Source: Torreya grandis (Eukaryota > Streptophyta > Pinopsida > Cupressales > Taxaceae). Taken from it: a DNA stretch of 64,000 nucleotides. The notes below the pieces were generated by a model that was not told where the DNA came from, searched no databases, and worked only from the letters and a program-made list of their open reading frames with translations. Positions 34,484-46,554 of the stretch are shown here, in pieces. Position 1 is the stretch's first letter; every line of letters starts with the position of its first letter. A program made the translations under genes and the position numbers. Location: contig JARHVA010001739.1 in assembly GCA_037957365.1 (NCBI GenBank), positions 868,001 to 932,000 on the forward strand. Direction: 5' to 3'.

Positions 34484-36652
34484 ATGGCAACTAGCGTTCA
34501 CTATGAGGTCAGGCTCGAGGGTGTGTCTAACTTCTTGTAGTGGAAGGTTCAGATTACATCTGTTCTCAAGGAGAACACGTTGTGGATCTGTGCTAGCACA
34601 GAAGTGACTCCACCAATAAATGATCCTGTTGCCTTAGGTTCACATGAAGTTAAAGAGGCCAAGGCTTAGAGGATTATCCTGGATGGAGTAAGAGATCATT
34701 TAATTCCTCATTTATCGGGGAAAGACACCACCAAGGAGATGTGGGATTCGCTCACAAAACTTTATCATATAGACTATCAGAGTCGTAAGATGATGCTCAA
34801 GGACAAATTGCATAATACCAAGATGTCCAAAGGCGAGAGTGTGACCTCTTACTTGTCCAAGCTGACACAGGTCAGGGATGACCTTGCTGCTGTTGGAGAG
34901 CAAAACAAGCAGGATGATCAGATAGAGGAACAAATAATTCCTCAGCCTCAGATTCCTATTAGCGAAGAGGAGAAACAGGGCAGCTGAGCAAACATTAAGA
35001 GAGGATCAAGAATATGTAGGTGATCCTCAAGATTCAGTCAGACAAAGAAGGGCTCCCAGACGTTATTCAGATTATGTGGCACTTATGAGTGAATTAATTG
35101 AAGTAGAGCCTTCCAGCTTTCAGGGGGCATCCAAGCACCAAGTATGGAGAGATGCCATGGTGAAAGAGTATTCTTCCATCATGAAGAATAGTGTGTGGGA
35201 GGTAGTACCAAGACTAGAAGATAAGTCTGTGGTGGGCTCGAGATGGCTGTATAAGATTAAGCATGCTGCAGATGGTAGTGTGAAAAAATTTAAAGCTCGG
35301 TTTGTGGCTAAGGGGTTTTCACAGAAGGAAGGAGTCGACTATGATGAGACTTTCACTCCAGTAGCCAGGTACTCATCCATAAGAGCTATCATTTCTATAG
35401 CAGCACAGATGGGCTGGAGGATTCATCAGATGGATGTAAAGACGGCCTTCCTCAACGGGGTGATTGAGAAAGAGATTTACATAGAGCAACCATAAGGGTT
35501 TGTAGCACATGAGAGGTATTCTCATGTATGCAGGTTGAAAAGAGCACTGTATGGACTCAAGCAGGGTCCTAAGGCATGGTATTCACGTATTGATAGTTAC
35601 TTACAGATTGTGGGCTTCATCAAGAGTGAGGCATATTCGAACCTGTACTATGTTCAGATGAAGGGTAAACTTCTCATATTACTGTTATATGTTGACGACC
35701 TATTTCTCACAGGGTCAGAGGAGCTCATAGCACACTGCAAGCGAGATCTTGCAGGAGAGTTTGAGATGAAGGACTTGGGGTTGATGCACTACTTTTTGGG
35801 ATTGGAGGTGTGGCAGAAAGAGGTTGAAATCTTCCTTGGACAAGGGAAGTACATAATTGATATCTTGAAATAATTCAGGATGGAAAACTGTAAGCCTATG
35901 TCAACTCCACTTGTGACCAACTGGAAGAAGATTGATGCTTCTAGATCAGAGGTAGTGGACCCTACTTTATATAGACAGTTGATAGGCTCTCTTATGTATC
36001 TGGTCAACACCAGGCCAGACATTTATTTTGCAGTGAACTCACTCAGTCAGTTTATGGTGGAACCTAAACGTGTTCACTGGATAGCTACGAAGCATGTTTT
36101 GAGATATCTCCAAGGCACAGTTGATTATGGGCTGAAGTATGCTCAGGAGGATGGAGTGGAGCTCAAGGGGTTTACTAATGCAGATTGGGCAAGCAGTACA
36201 GCTGATCGAAAGAGCACTTCAGGGTGTAGTTTCAGTTTGGGATCAAGAGTAGTCTCTTGGTACAGTAAGAAACAGAAGTCAGTTGCACTAAGTTCTGCAG
36301 AGGCTGAGTATATGGCAGCCAATATGGCTACATGTGAGGCTATCTGGCTTCAAAAACTTTTAGCTGGGCTCTTTAATCAGGAGCTGGATCCTACAGTCAT
36401 TTATTGTGATAATCAGAGTTGTATCAAACTCTATGAGAATCTAGTGTTTCATGACAAGTCAAAGCACATTGAGATCAAGTATCACTTCATCAGAGATAGT
36501 GTGGAGAAGGGGATAGTGAAGCTCAATTACATTCCTACGGATGAACAAATTGCAGATATCCTGATGAAGGCCTTGATGAAGAGCAAGTTTGAATTCTTTA
36601 GGGACAAGTTGGGTGTGGTGCAGAACACCTTCCTCGCTAAGAGGGAGTGTTG
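34484..36652 (+). pseudogene. Copia gag-RT-RNase H relic lacking protease and integrase
   Basis: It starts at the ATG at 34484 (MATSVHYEVRLEGVSNF) with a UBN2-type gag. In-frame TAG stops lie at 34538 and 34667, both where Trp or Gln codons are likely. After about 150 gag codons (VRDDLAAVGEQNK) the sequence passes near 34930 directly into the linker before RT. The gag zinc knuckle, protease and integrase are gone. A one-base shift near 34975 and stops at 35493 and 35871 break the rest. RT (GSRWLYKIK, QMDVKTAFLNG, YVDD at 35688-35699) and RNase H (ADWASS, SSAEAEYMA, YCDNQS) are otherwise well preserved. It could have moved only with enzymes supplied in trans. Confidence 0.9.
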
Positions 36653-37193
36653 ATTTTTGTAGCTCGAAAGGTGGAATGTGGAATTGTTTTAAAGCAACTC
36701 AAGATTATATATGCTTTAAAACAATTCGAGTTGGATTTTTAGCAACAATAGTTTCTAGAATGTTTCTGAGTTTGTAAGGATGAGATAAATCCTAGTGTGA
36801 TTTTATGTGTAAAAATAGAAAAGCCAAAGAAAGCAAGGAAAGGTTCTTTTTCTTGCATGCTAAGGAAAGCTTCTTTTTCTTGCACGCTAAGTAAAGTAGC
36901 TAGGCTCTCTATAACAGTAAGATTACTGTAGCAAACTCATACATTGTATTTTTGCAAAAGAAAAGTTTGTTGTTAGGCTGAATAGAAGATCCAACATTTG
37001 CAGGTTTTTCCCCGCATTGGGGTTTCCTAGGTATATCTGTGTTATTGTCTTTTTTTTGTATTGACTTATTGTTATTTTTGCTTTCGCTGTTATTAGTTGT
37101 TAATTAACCCAATTGTATTAATCGTTATAAATCAGATTTATGTCTGTGAATTTATTGTGGAATTAATCTATTGTTGGGTTATAGAAATTAACA
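36648..37193 (+). mobile_element. 3' LTR of the young Copia element
   Basis: It is 27 bp shorter than the 5' LTR, exactly one internal repeat unit. It directly follows the stop region of RNase H and the purine tract. Confidence 0.93.
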
Positions 37194-37198
37194 CCCAT

Positions 37199-39663
37199 TT
37201 CCAATGAAACAAATTTTTTTAATATTATGGCAGTTAACTGCAACTATGCTTGACATTACGTACATGATGGGTGCAAATGGATTCTAGATGCATTTATGGG
37301 CTGAAGGGTTTTTATTTTATTTATTTATTTCTTGGGGTTGATGTTGTTAAAACTCCCAAGGTTATTTTTATATAATTACGGACTGTGGAGCTGGAAGCTT
37401 GCAGACTTTGAATATTTTTTATGTGCGTTGTATCTCAGGGCTCATTGCAAAATGCCCTAAAGAAGAAAAAGTGATTTGCAGAAGAGAATAATGGCCTTCG
37501 TGGGGAATGCAAAGAGCTCTTGAATGGGCCATGGATCATTTAATTTCACCGCAGGTTAGTGCATTTAAGGATTATATATGAGATGGTGAAGAATATTAGA
37601 ATGAATCATTAAATAATATCTACAAGCAATCCACTTACTTTTTTTATAAAAACTTAAAATTATTTTAAGGTAGCAGCTTGCATTGGCAATAAAGAATTTC
37701 ACAATTAGTTATAAATATATAGTTAGAGATTACATATAACTATCTCAATTAGTATCATTTTTAATTGGACTATATGTTCTGGAGTAAATTTTTAATCTTT
37801 TGATGAAATGATCAAAGAGTATATCCCTGCTTTAACATAATCTAGTTCTGTATGCATTCAAAAAGAAATAGTCTCTCATGTTTTTCTTCCCATGCAATAT
37901 ATATCATCCATACTTGGTTGCTTATAATGACATTTATGCAATTTACATGAGATCAATCATTAACACGCATACAATTAAACATCAAGATGTTCACTTGTCA
38001 AATTCATGACATTGCTCTCATAATTGGAACCACATTAGTCAAGTATATTTGTATATACTTATAATGACAAAGGCATAAGTATCCACCAATGAGAACCTTA
38101 AGATTCCACTGCCTTTTGTAGACCTAAGTCCATGCAGTTCCATGTTTCACCAAAATTACTTCTTGAGCAAAGAACGGAACTTATAATCCCTCTGAACATA
38201 CCTATAATTCTATAAAACCATGATTATATTGAATGCATCAAGCTTAAAAAAAGTTCTTTATACAAATATAAAATCCTCAATGATTGATGATAAACTAGGT
38301 AATGCAATCCTTATGTTTTTAGAGTTTCAACCACTTAAGACATACTGAATTTTTTTAGGTGTTGCATTGTTTTGTTGGGCTTGCTTTTGCACTCAAGGTT
38401 AGCCATTTTAATTTGTCCCTTTGACCCACTTGATTTGAAATTATTTATATCTTTCTTTCTTTCAACAACAAAATCAACCAGTATTTACTTTATCCAAAAA
38501 TTAAAGATCTATCTATTGTTAAAATAGAACTTTTAAATTCTGCAAAACCCATTAAAACAGAACCCCTTTTTGGGTGGTAAACTTAAGCGGTGTTCAATTA
38601 TGTGGGTGTTCATGTGTTAAGCAAAAACATAAGTGGGTATTCATGTGTTGAGCAAAAATTTATGTGGGTTTTCATTTTCTGAGCAGTGTTAATCTTGTGA
38701 TTGGGCAATATATTCAATATTGGTTTTGTCCAATCTATAAAATCATACTGTTATTAGTATAATATCTATATATCTCAGTCTGCTTTATTGTTACAGTGTT
38801 GTACGTGTAAACCAACTTTCCCTTTCATTGAAACCCCTCATTTTCGATCTTGTAATAAGAATCTATGCTTTACTAACCCACAATCAATTTCCCTTGCCTT
38901 GAAAACAATCAGAGGAAGTTTCCAAAGAAGGAATTTAATAGTTTATCAATCAAGCTTGTCAATGTCAAATGCAGTTGTAGTAGTATGGAAAACATAGAGG
39001 ATTATTTGAAGGCACTGCTTGGTACAACAATGAGGGAATGCTCTATTTGCTTAATCTCTTGTGGGAGTGTTTATAGATTGGATTTATAATTTCCATTATT
39101 TTATTTGCTTTTGATTTATTTTTGTTTCCTAAACGAGGCAACATTGGTAATTGTAGCAGCGTAGTCGAGAGCATAGAACCATTGAAAACAGAGCCATAAA
39201 ATATGAGTGCATAAAATAAATGAAAACAACAATTCTAATGATTATGTATATATTACATTTTACTAATATAAAATAACTAAAAACAACAATTGTAATGATT
39301 ATATATACATTTTATTTTGCTACCACAATTATGTACTAACTTGATAGTTAAACATGTTATTGACTATCCCCAAAACTACTTATCGCTTCTCCCATAGGAA
39401 CTTGGTGCTATGCACCCTTGTTCATATTATACCATCACTTAAATAGAGACATGTCTATGTCCATTGGAGTTGGTTTGATTTAGGTGGAAATAACGTAACT
39501 GCAAAGTATGTGTCAGCATATGGCGGAAGGACTCTTATATCACTAATTACTCTTCATTTTAAATCAGGAATTTCCCGCCATAATTCTGATATCATAATTT
39601 TTTAAAATGGAACCTTATTACAAAATGGAAAATTCTGTTAAATAAGCAAAACATCATTGCAAC
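37199..39663. other. Intergenic sequence downstream of the kinase, no gene called
   Basis: AT-rich and collinear with block B 54890-57181. A frame at 38788-38997 is open in both blocks but has no ATG, and most of its A/B differences change amino acids, so it is not called. No polyadenylation signal for the kinase is obvious. Confidence 0.5.
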
Positions 39664-41238
39664 TCAATCCATGATTAAAAACAAAGTAAAAATACGTAGC
39701 AAAATGATATGAATTAAAAATAATTGTGAGATAAAGTGAGGTGTCTTTGTTGTGCAGCCAATACACTGTTTACAGTTCACAAACATTTTGGGGCAACGTT
39801 GCTGAATACACAGAACACAACAGGGACCCCGAATTTGCGTGGTCTGAGTGACAGAGACACACAGGATGCCTCTTCTTAGTGCTCTGTTATGAAATTCAGC
39901 AATGAATCCACAGGAATGTTTACACAATTCTTGAGCCGGAGCGAGTATCATAAGCTCTGTTATCGGTCTCGAGGACTGCTCATGACACTCATACTGATAC
40001 TCTTCACCAGAGGCCTCTGCACCTGATCTTCTATATGTGAGTTGTTGCTTTTCTCGATCACTACTTTCCAAGCCGGAATTGCATGTCGATTCCACCGAGG
40101 AGGAACAGCTTTTAGATGGCACAGGAGTATTTGACAATGGGTAATTGAATCTGGCAACCATCCACTGGCCCGTAGGGGAGCTTGCGCACCAATCAGGCCT
40201 CTCACCACCTGCAGCTAATGCTGCCAGTCTGTTCCTTGATGAAGGTCTCTGAGTCTTAATTGACTCCTCTCCCTCCCCTACATCAGCTTTCCCGCAAGGC
40301 CTGGAAATCGGTGCAGTTACAGGTAAACTAGAAGAAGAGGAATTCCAATCAGGGCTCGCACAATCAGAGGTACTGGTAGGATATCCAGGAGCCCTTTTCA
40401 CCACCGGGGTAGAGGCAGAGCAGCAGACGGTCTGATGGAGAAAAGGATGGTCCAACAGCTGTTCAGTGGTCCACCTCTTCTTGGGATCTCTACGGAAGCA
40501 TTTCTCTAGAAAATCCCGGCCTTGAGATGAAAGACACTTGGGCAAGTCTGGCAATTCGTCTGTGCAACCGATGCGGTACATGGCTGCGAGGGGATTCGAA
40601 ACGTTGCTCCAAGGCGGCCTGCCGGTGGCCATCTCCACCACCGTGCAGCCGAGAGACCAAATATCGGAAGGCGGCCCCTGCTCCACCTGGTTGACTACTT
40701 CAGGAGCCATCCACAATGGCGTACCCCTTAAATGTTGAAGACTTAATCCCTTGTCGTCAGTGTTTCTGGCAGATCCAAAGTCGCCAAGCTTGACCACGCC
40801 AGCGGCTCCGACAAGCACGTTGTTTCCCTTTACATCGCAATGCACAATCCCCTGCCTGTGGAGGTAATCTAATCCACGGAGGATGCAACCAGTGTAGGCC
40901 CTGAAAATCGATTCGTCCAACTGTCCCCCAAATTTACTCAGCAATCCTGCCACGCTACCACCAGGCATGTACTCCATCATCAAATTACACTTATCCACGC
41001 CATTCTCAATGCTGTACTGCTTTCCCAAACATCGCACAATGTAGGGAGTATCTAAGGCCCTGAGAATGTTGTATTCGTTTTCTAAATAAGAAATAGAATT
41101 GCCTGCCATGGACTTCACTGCGAAGAGCTCGCCGTCAGACTTGTCAATGGCAAGACTAACAGTGCCGAATGCTCCAGCTCCAATACTAACGCCCCTTACC
41201 CATTCCTTTGGGCAGCCTGCCTCGCTTTTGATTTCCAT
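39664..41238 (-). CDS. MAP kinase kinase kinase (MEKK-like Ser/Thr kinase)
   Basis: This intact, intronless frame of 524 codons encodes a plant MEKK-subfamily MAPKKK, which would phosphorylate MAPK kinases in stress or hormone signalling. The kinase domain spans about residues 14-268: glycine loop GAGAFGTV (20-27), ATP-binding Lys42 in AVK, catalytic loop HCDVKGNN (133-140), DFG 153-155, GTPLWMAPE (172-180), and a C-lobe ending DHPFL. HCDVKGNN and GTP.WMAPE are typical of the plant MAPKKK13-21 clade. A Ser-rich linker follows, then a tail with ten Cys between residues 439 and 495 and a 21-residue hydrophobic end (502-522). I chose the ATG at 41238 over the one at 41247, because only the former is kept in the neighbouring copy and it has G at -3 and +4. 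Expression and activity are not shown by sequence. Confidence 0.93.
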   Translation of the reverse strand: MEIKSEAGCPKEWVRGVSIGAGAFGTVSLAIDKSDGELFAVKSMAGNSISYLENEYNILRALDTPYIVRCLGKQYSIENGVDKCNLMMEYMPGGSVAGLLSKFGGQLDESIFRAYTGCILRGLDYLHRQGIVHCDVKGNNVLVGAAGVVKLGDFGSARNTDDKGLSLQHLRGTPLWMAPEVVNQVEQGPPSDIWSLGCTVVEMATGRPPWSNVSNPLAAMYRIGCTDELPDLPKCLSSQGRDFLEKCFRRDPKKRWTTEQLLDHPFLHQTVCCSASTPVVKRAPGYPTSTSDCASPDWNSSSSSLPVTAPISRPCGKADVGEGEESIKTQRPSSRNRLAALAAGGERPDWCASSPTGQWMVARFNYPLSNTPVPSKSCSSSVESTCNSGLESSDREKQQLTYRRSGAEASGEEYQYECHEQSSRPITELMILAPAQELCKHSCGFIAEFHNRALRRGILCVSVTQTTQIRGPCCVLCIQQRCPKMFVNCKQCIGCTTKTPHFISQLFLIHIILLRIFTLFLIMD

Positions 41239-41304
41239 AGCCAACATTTATTTTTTTTGAAATCTACAAAACGTCTGATGGCAGGAAAAAGGCAGTTGGG
41301 AATT

Positions 41305-41314
41305 GCTTATAAAG
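41305..41314 (-). promoter_or_regulatory. Probable TATA box of the complete MAPKKK gene
   Basis: The minus strand reads CTTTATAAGC about 67-76 bp before the ATG at 41238. It is identical to the element at 122-131 and is deleted from block C. Confidence 0.6.
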
Positions 41315-41685
41315 GCCTATTTGGGTCCTTAAGAAAAGTCAGGGACTTCATATTCCAAGGCCTTCCACAGACACGGCTCGCCTTCTTCACAGGGGGCTAA
41401 AAACGGGTGAGCGAGAGCAACTTTATCGACGATTCATTGTATCAACAAAGATTGGAATGCAGCGGTCCACCTCTTCTAGTAGTTTACGGCTCCCGTGTTA
41501 TACTTCCACGGTGGTAACGCACCCAAAGAAGGTCTCCCGTGTTAAGAGTAGTATACGTCGAAAGTGTTAAAGCGTCGAAATTGTAGTGGGTTGCTGCCAA
41601 GTTAGCGTTTATGCAGATGATGACGTGGACAATTTGCAGGGAAGAGATGACTCATTTTTACTTGTCACGTTACGTCATGGGTAGT

Positions 41686-44600
41686 TGTCACGGGACCAGC
41701 TCTTCGCAGTTGGCCGGCGGTTCGGCAACGCTTGTCTTAACCTGAATCTTTCATTGTGACAGCACTCTACAAGAACTACGGACTACGCTTTTAGTGTTTT
41801 TCTGCACAAGTACACCCACAAATATAGTGGACAACAACTTGTATAAAGAAAGGATTAGCAGCGGAAATAAAAGCACACACTTGCAAAGATCGGGAAATCG
41901 ACTCAACACACATGAGCATTCACACAATGGAAGAAAACTGGGAGTAAGTGTATTTTATTAACTCTTCAGGGCAATCCGGTCCAAATTAAATTAAATGGGC
42001 CAACTGGCCAACATACACAACAACCACTGAGTTGGGCTCAACAGATAATGCTCGGAACCACTCAAATGATTACAATAAACAATTCCCTCCCAAGGTTTGA
42101 GTACTCTCTACTTAGGACAACCCAGCGCCTGCTTCACGAACTCTGAGACCAATAGAACTGCTCACAAACACCCGCACGACGCTTGCACAGACACGTGCCC
42201 ACGGTCCACATAAACTTGGGACTGACACACCAGCTTCACAATGATTCAGTTTTCACCACTTTGACAGTTCAGACTTGCATTCACCCAAATCATTGTGCAA
42301 AGAAAGTTAACCATTCGCTTGATCAAGGCAGACCAAACTCATGAATGTAGTTAGGGATGTTGAAGCAACACATCCCTCATAGACTCCCCCACTTAAAAAT
42401 CGACGACGTCCTCGATGTCGGCACGACTCCATTGGCAAGAACCCATGAGGCAATCTTCTATTCAGACTCAACCCAGAGCCAAAAGATTAACATGTCCCTT
42501 CTTCAAACCCAATCCAAGCCAAGAGGCCAACACGTCCCCTTTCTAGGCTCTATCCAAAATTCCAGAATCAAGAGACCACCACATCCCCTTTTCAGACCCA
42601 AAGCTAAGAGATAACCACATCCCCTTTTCAAGCTCCCTTCATAATCAAGAGACCACCACGTCCCCTTTTCAGAGCCAAAGCTAAGAGATAAATGCATCCC
42701 CTTTTCAAGCTCCATTCAGAGTCAACAGGTTAACACGCCTGCTTTTCAAACCCAAAGCCATGAGATAAAATCATCCCTTATTCAAGGTCCATCTAAATTT
42801 AAGAGACCAAGGCCAAACTCAATGACCTTAACTTTGAGGGCTTCCAACTGCTCCCAGCTTGCTAAAAAACTCCCATTCCAACACCACTTGAAACTCCCTC
42901 CGCTTCAGATTGCCAAGTAACCCACTGTCTTCACCCCAACAAAATGTTCTAACTGCTGCTCTGATTTTACCCATCACACACACATAAGGGTGCTTAGGTG
43001 GGAACCATCGCTGGTTCGGCTTCATCAGCGACTAAGGAATCCGACTGGTTACAAAACTGAGAACAAACTGAATCTCTGGCAACTCCCGCACGTAGACAAA
43101 GCTTGCCTACATAAGTTACACCAAACCAATGCAGCTTCACAAGATCACCTTGATCTTGCCAACCCCCAAACTTGGTGTGGAGGAAAACGGCCCCCGATGA
43201 CCCACCTCTTCAAGACTCTGCAAACACAACAAGGCCTAAGTGACCCCATCGAACTTTCCCCCAAAATAGTACTCAAACTCTAAAACAAGAGAATAACAGG
43301 CAAAGACAACTCTTCAGATCAACACACCCCATGCCCAACAATAGGAACAGAGTGCTTCGCAAGAACTCTCCTCGAGAACCAACGCGATGCACATGATCAA
43401 TTATGTTCTTTGTGACACAACAAGATGATGTTTCCTTGAACATACTCCATGGTTGTGAAGAACCCACCTCACATCAACGGGAAAAAGCAACTTGTTGCCC
43501 CTTCAACATCCCAACTGCCAATAAGCAATACAAGATACACTTACTCCTTGCCAATTCTTGCAGTCTTCTACACACTCAACCCAACACCCCTTTCATTTGC
43601 CCAATCCAACTCCTCTGCACAATCTTCACCATGCACATCTGCAACAGATCCGACACAAAAGAACTCCAAGATGGGGAAAAATTGTCACCTTACCCAACTT
43701 GGGTAAACCATGTCTCAGCACAAACACAGATGGCTTGTTACTACTCTAAGCCTACTTGAACCCTCGGAGGTCTGGAGGCAAAGCTTCCAAGGCTAAACTG
43801 GTTGACATCCAATTGCAGGACACCCGAGTCCACGAGCACCCCTTCCACAATAATCAACCCCAGCAAGTTACAACGACCACCTCCGAACCCAAGCTTCACC
43901 TAGCTTTGAGCTTCCCTGAGCACACACATAGTATGCTCAAAATGTTCATCTAGATCCTCCTTCTGAACTGCAAACACCCCTTGCCGCTTCGGATAATCTT
44001 GATTGTAGTGACTCTCACCACACATCCAACACTTCAAACGAAACTGCTTCCCGCTTGTCTCTCCAACTAGTGACTTCTTCTTGCCACCCATGGAAGTGCT
44101 CCAAGACTTGCAAGATCCCTCTGACGACTCCGAAGTAGCCTTCCTTCCCTGGTCACCCACTGGCTTCCCTGAAGACTTACTCAACCCCTTACCAATGCCT
44201 CTTCACATGGATGCGCAAGGGCCCAAGGTTTTTCTGGATGAATAACCCTCTCTACAATCCAAGAGATGGTTTGTTATAGCAATTGCTTCACTAACATCAG
44301 ACACTTCATGGCGATGGAGCTCCCCATGAGCCCATGACTGAAGACCATGAGTAAATTGAAACAACTTATCCGCCTCTGACATGTCAGTGGCCTCCAACAA
44401 TTTTTTTTTGGAAAGAATGGATATACTCTCCCATCTCCCCCACTTGCTTCAACTGACTCAACTTGGCCCTAGCCAACCATGTTGCATTCCCAAGTCAAAA
44501 CTGAACCCCAAGGGCTTCCTTCAGATCCTCCCAAGAGTCTAACCTCTCTGTAGAACTCCTTGATGCAATGTCATTAGCCAAGGTTCTATACCAAACCTTT

Positions 44601-45440
44601 TTCGTACCCGTGAGGTACCTTGCTGCAACACGCACCTCCTGTGCCCCTGACATACCCCCTAACCCTGTCAAGAACTCCTCCATGTCCCAGAAGAAACTTT
44701 CCAGAAGATGGTCATCTCGCTCACCATCATAACACTCTATTTCCTTCAACTTGGGGAGCTTCACGACTGAAGAAGAACTAGACCCTTATGCTTTCACCAA
44801 ACCCAATACCATTGATCGATACAAAGCCACTTCATCCTAGAACTTTGTTTGGAACACCAAACTCTTCTCCAACCTACCAGTAAGTTCCATGATTGTTTGC
44901 CCCATAGTAGTCACCTTCTCCTCAAGCTCGTTGAATCTTGTACCCACATGGTCCCCCATCAATTGGTACTAGGCACCAACTTGCTCAACAAGGCCTTCAC
45001 CCACTACAACAACTCTCGACTTACCAACCTGGCAACTACCACCACCTTAACCTTCACTTTTGCCCTAACCCTACTCTCGACCCCTATTGGTCGCTTTCTT
45101 GAGCAACATCCTGGACAGATCCCCTGCCATACTGACTCAGACACAACACTGGACTGACTCGACAGGGGAAGGCACAAGATTGTTTAATTTTAGGCAAACA
45201 CAATCCCACAAAACACAAACCGTGTGCTTTGATACCAACTGTCACGGGGCCAGCTCTCTAGAATTGACCGATCGTGCGGCACTGCTTATCCTAACTTGAA
45301 TCCCTCATTACGACGGGACTCTATAAGAACTACGGACTATGCCTTTAGTGTTTACCTGCACAAGTACACCCACAAACATAGTGGACAACAACTTGTATAA
45401 AGAAAGGATTAGCAACAGAAAGAAAAACACACACACTTAC
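41686..45440 (-). mobile_element. Gag-only LTR retrotransposon, block B copy
   Basis: Same structure as 589-4345: 694-bp 3' LTR (41686-42379), gag pseudogene, primer site (45226-45237), and 5' LTR remnant from 45240 followed by the 21-bp repeats. A small deletion of about 27 bp just left of the LTR removes host promoter sequence present in A and C, so the LTR lies about 450 bp from the kinase ATG. Confidence 0.75.
43900..44764 (-). pseudogene. gag pseudogene, block B copy
   Basis: It opens MKLPKLKEIECYDGERDDHLLESFFWDMEEF and stays open for 89 codons to GVQF, followed by the same TGA as in A. At about 44401 a run of T replaces the bases encoding KAF(Q), causing a frameshift. The zinc knuckle again ends in Tyr instead of Cys. 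Confidence 0.8.
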
Positions 45441-46303
45441 ACACTCTCTTACAGTGCTTACACACTCTCTTACAGTGCTTACACACTTCTTATATCCCTC
45501 TTACACACTCCAAAAGGACTAACAAGTGCAATTCTTTTCCAAATACCTTCCACACTCCAAAAAGGTCTTAAATGGCATATCTTATATATGCCATGTGTGT
45601 GATTATGAGTTTGAGGACTCATCCTCCATGATTGATCTTGATCTTAAATCAATGGTTCATAAACATCTGAAAAGTCTATAAATACAAGGGTCTTTGGTCA
45701 TTATAGACAAGTTTCTTCATGCAAACTTACTATGTCGAATTATACAAAGAGATTCAACTAATTCTCATGCCAAGTCAAGAATCAAGTGTAGACAAGGAGA
45801 GGTGCTTCCCACACATGGAATCAAGCATTGCAGAAGACTCTATAGCCTACAAGCCGAGCTCAACCTTTTCAAACTAGTTCTCAAGTAAATCTTCCAAGGA
45901 GGTATAAACATGATTTTTTTTATAATGCACATTTGTTGTTTTTTTCTATATAGCTCAACCTCGGGATTATGATTGAAATATTAGTTCTGTAAATTTGTTT
46001 TAATTTCGTTCATTAACAATTGACTAACCTCTTTTAGATTTTTAATCTACATAATTGCACTCTCTGTAGGACTTGATGCACCCCACAAGTTTTTTTAGAC
46101 TATTAACATTCTTCTAATTACCAGAATTAAAATAGTAAATAGTTTAATTCACCTCTTTTTTCTTTAGAAAAATCATTAATCTTCGTTTCATGGGAAATCA
46201 ATGAAATCAACCTATTAAACAATGACTTCACACCTGAAAATAATTTAAGTTACCTATCAATGAACTCAACCTACGAATTAGTGAATTCACCCTTTCACAC
46301 TTT
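45441..46303. other. Unassigned sequence equivalent to A 4346-5192
   Basis: It contains the 21-bp repeats (about 45436-45500), a TATAAATA motif near 45679, and the first copies of the degenerate repeats. No gene is seen. It ends at the first block B deletion junction. Confidence 0.5.
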
Positions 46304-46316
46304 ATTCACCCTTTCA
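46304..46316. other. Deletion junction with templated filler (block B)
   Basis: After CACACTTT (equivalent of A 5192) come 11-12 bases, ATTCACCCTTTC, repeating the sequence that ends eight bases earlier. The sequence then continues as A 15580 (TCAGAGATACG). The filler overlaps the right side by TCA. Confidence 0.8.
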
Positions 46317-46554
46317 GAGATACGATGTAGTCTAAGCAAAAACTGTATTCCACACCACTCCAAATAGTTTAGTAGAACATTAGAATGGAAGATGCACCTA
46401 AACTAGCCACTATAGAATATTTTAACTATTACATGAATACCAGGACATATTTCCATGCAACTATATGGAAATCAAAGGAGTGCATACATCATTGGGAATG
46501 ATGCACATCAGGGTAATTGAAGGTGTTTGATCGATGAGGAAATGACCATATCAG

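Larger units (their letters stand above)
33826..37193 (+). mobile_element. Young, internally deleted Ty1/Copia element
   Basis: LTRs of 573 bp (33826-34398) and 546 bp (36648-37193), beginning TGTTGATTTTTG and ending AATTAACA, flank a 2.25-kb interior. A perfect initiator-Met primer site TGGTATCAGAGC (34399-34410) and the purine tract AAGAGGGAG before 36648 set the orientation. Flanks TCCAT (33821-33825) and CCCAT (37194-37198) form a 5-bp target duplication with one change. Block B has the unoccupied site (AACCCCATTTCC, about 54877-54888). The LTRs differ by about 18 substitutions plus one 27-bp unit, roughly 3%. It inserted after A and B separated. Confidence 0.95.
1..41183. repeat. Segmental duplication block A (longest copy)
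   Basis: This block starts at codon 18 of a MAPKKK gene on the minus strand and runs to the identical point of the next MAPKKK gene, where position 41184 matches position 1. Its left-hand sequence recurs at 41184-46303 and at 57182-62740, and later parts recur in the other blocks. Divergence looks like a few percent by eye, with scattered small indels. A holds all the segments that B and C lack, so it is the best proxy for the ancestral unit of about 41 kb. It also has private gains, the Copia element at 33826-37193 and a 67-bp promoter duplication. Confidence 0.9.

Noticed and set aside
38788..38997. 69-codon frame open in A and B that could be a plastid-targeted peptide
   Set aside because: It starts with TTG, not ATG, and most A/B differences change amino acids, so there is no sign of selection for protein.
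39960..40208. Alternative frames within the kinase gene
   Set aside because: Shadows of the 524-codon kinase frame on the same or opposite strand.
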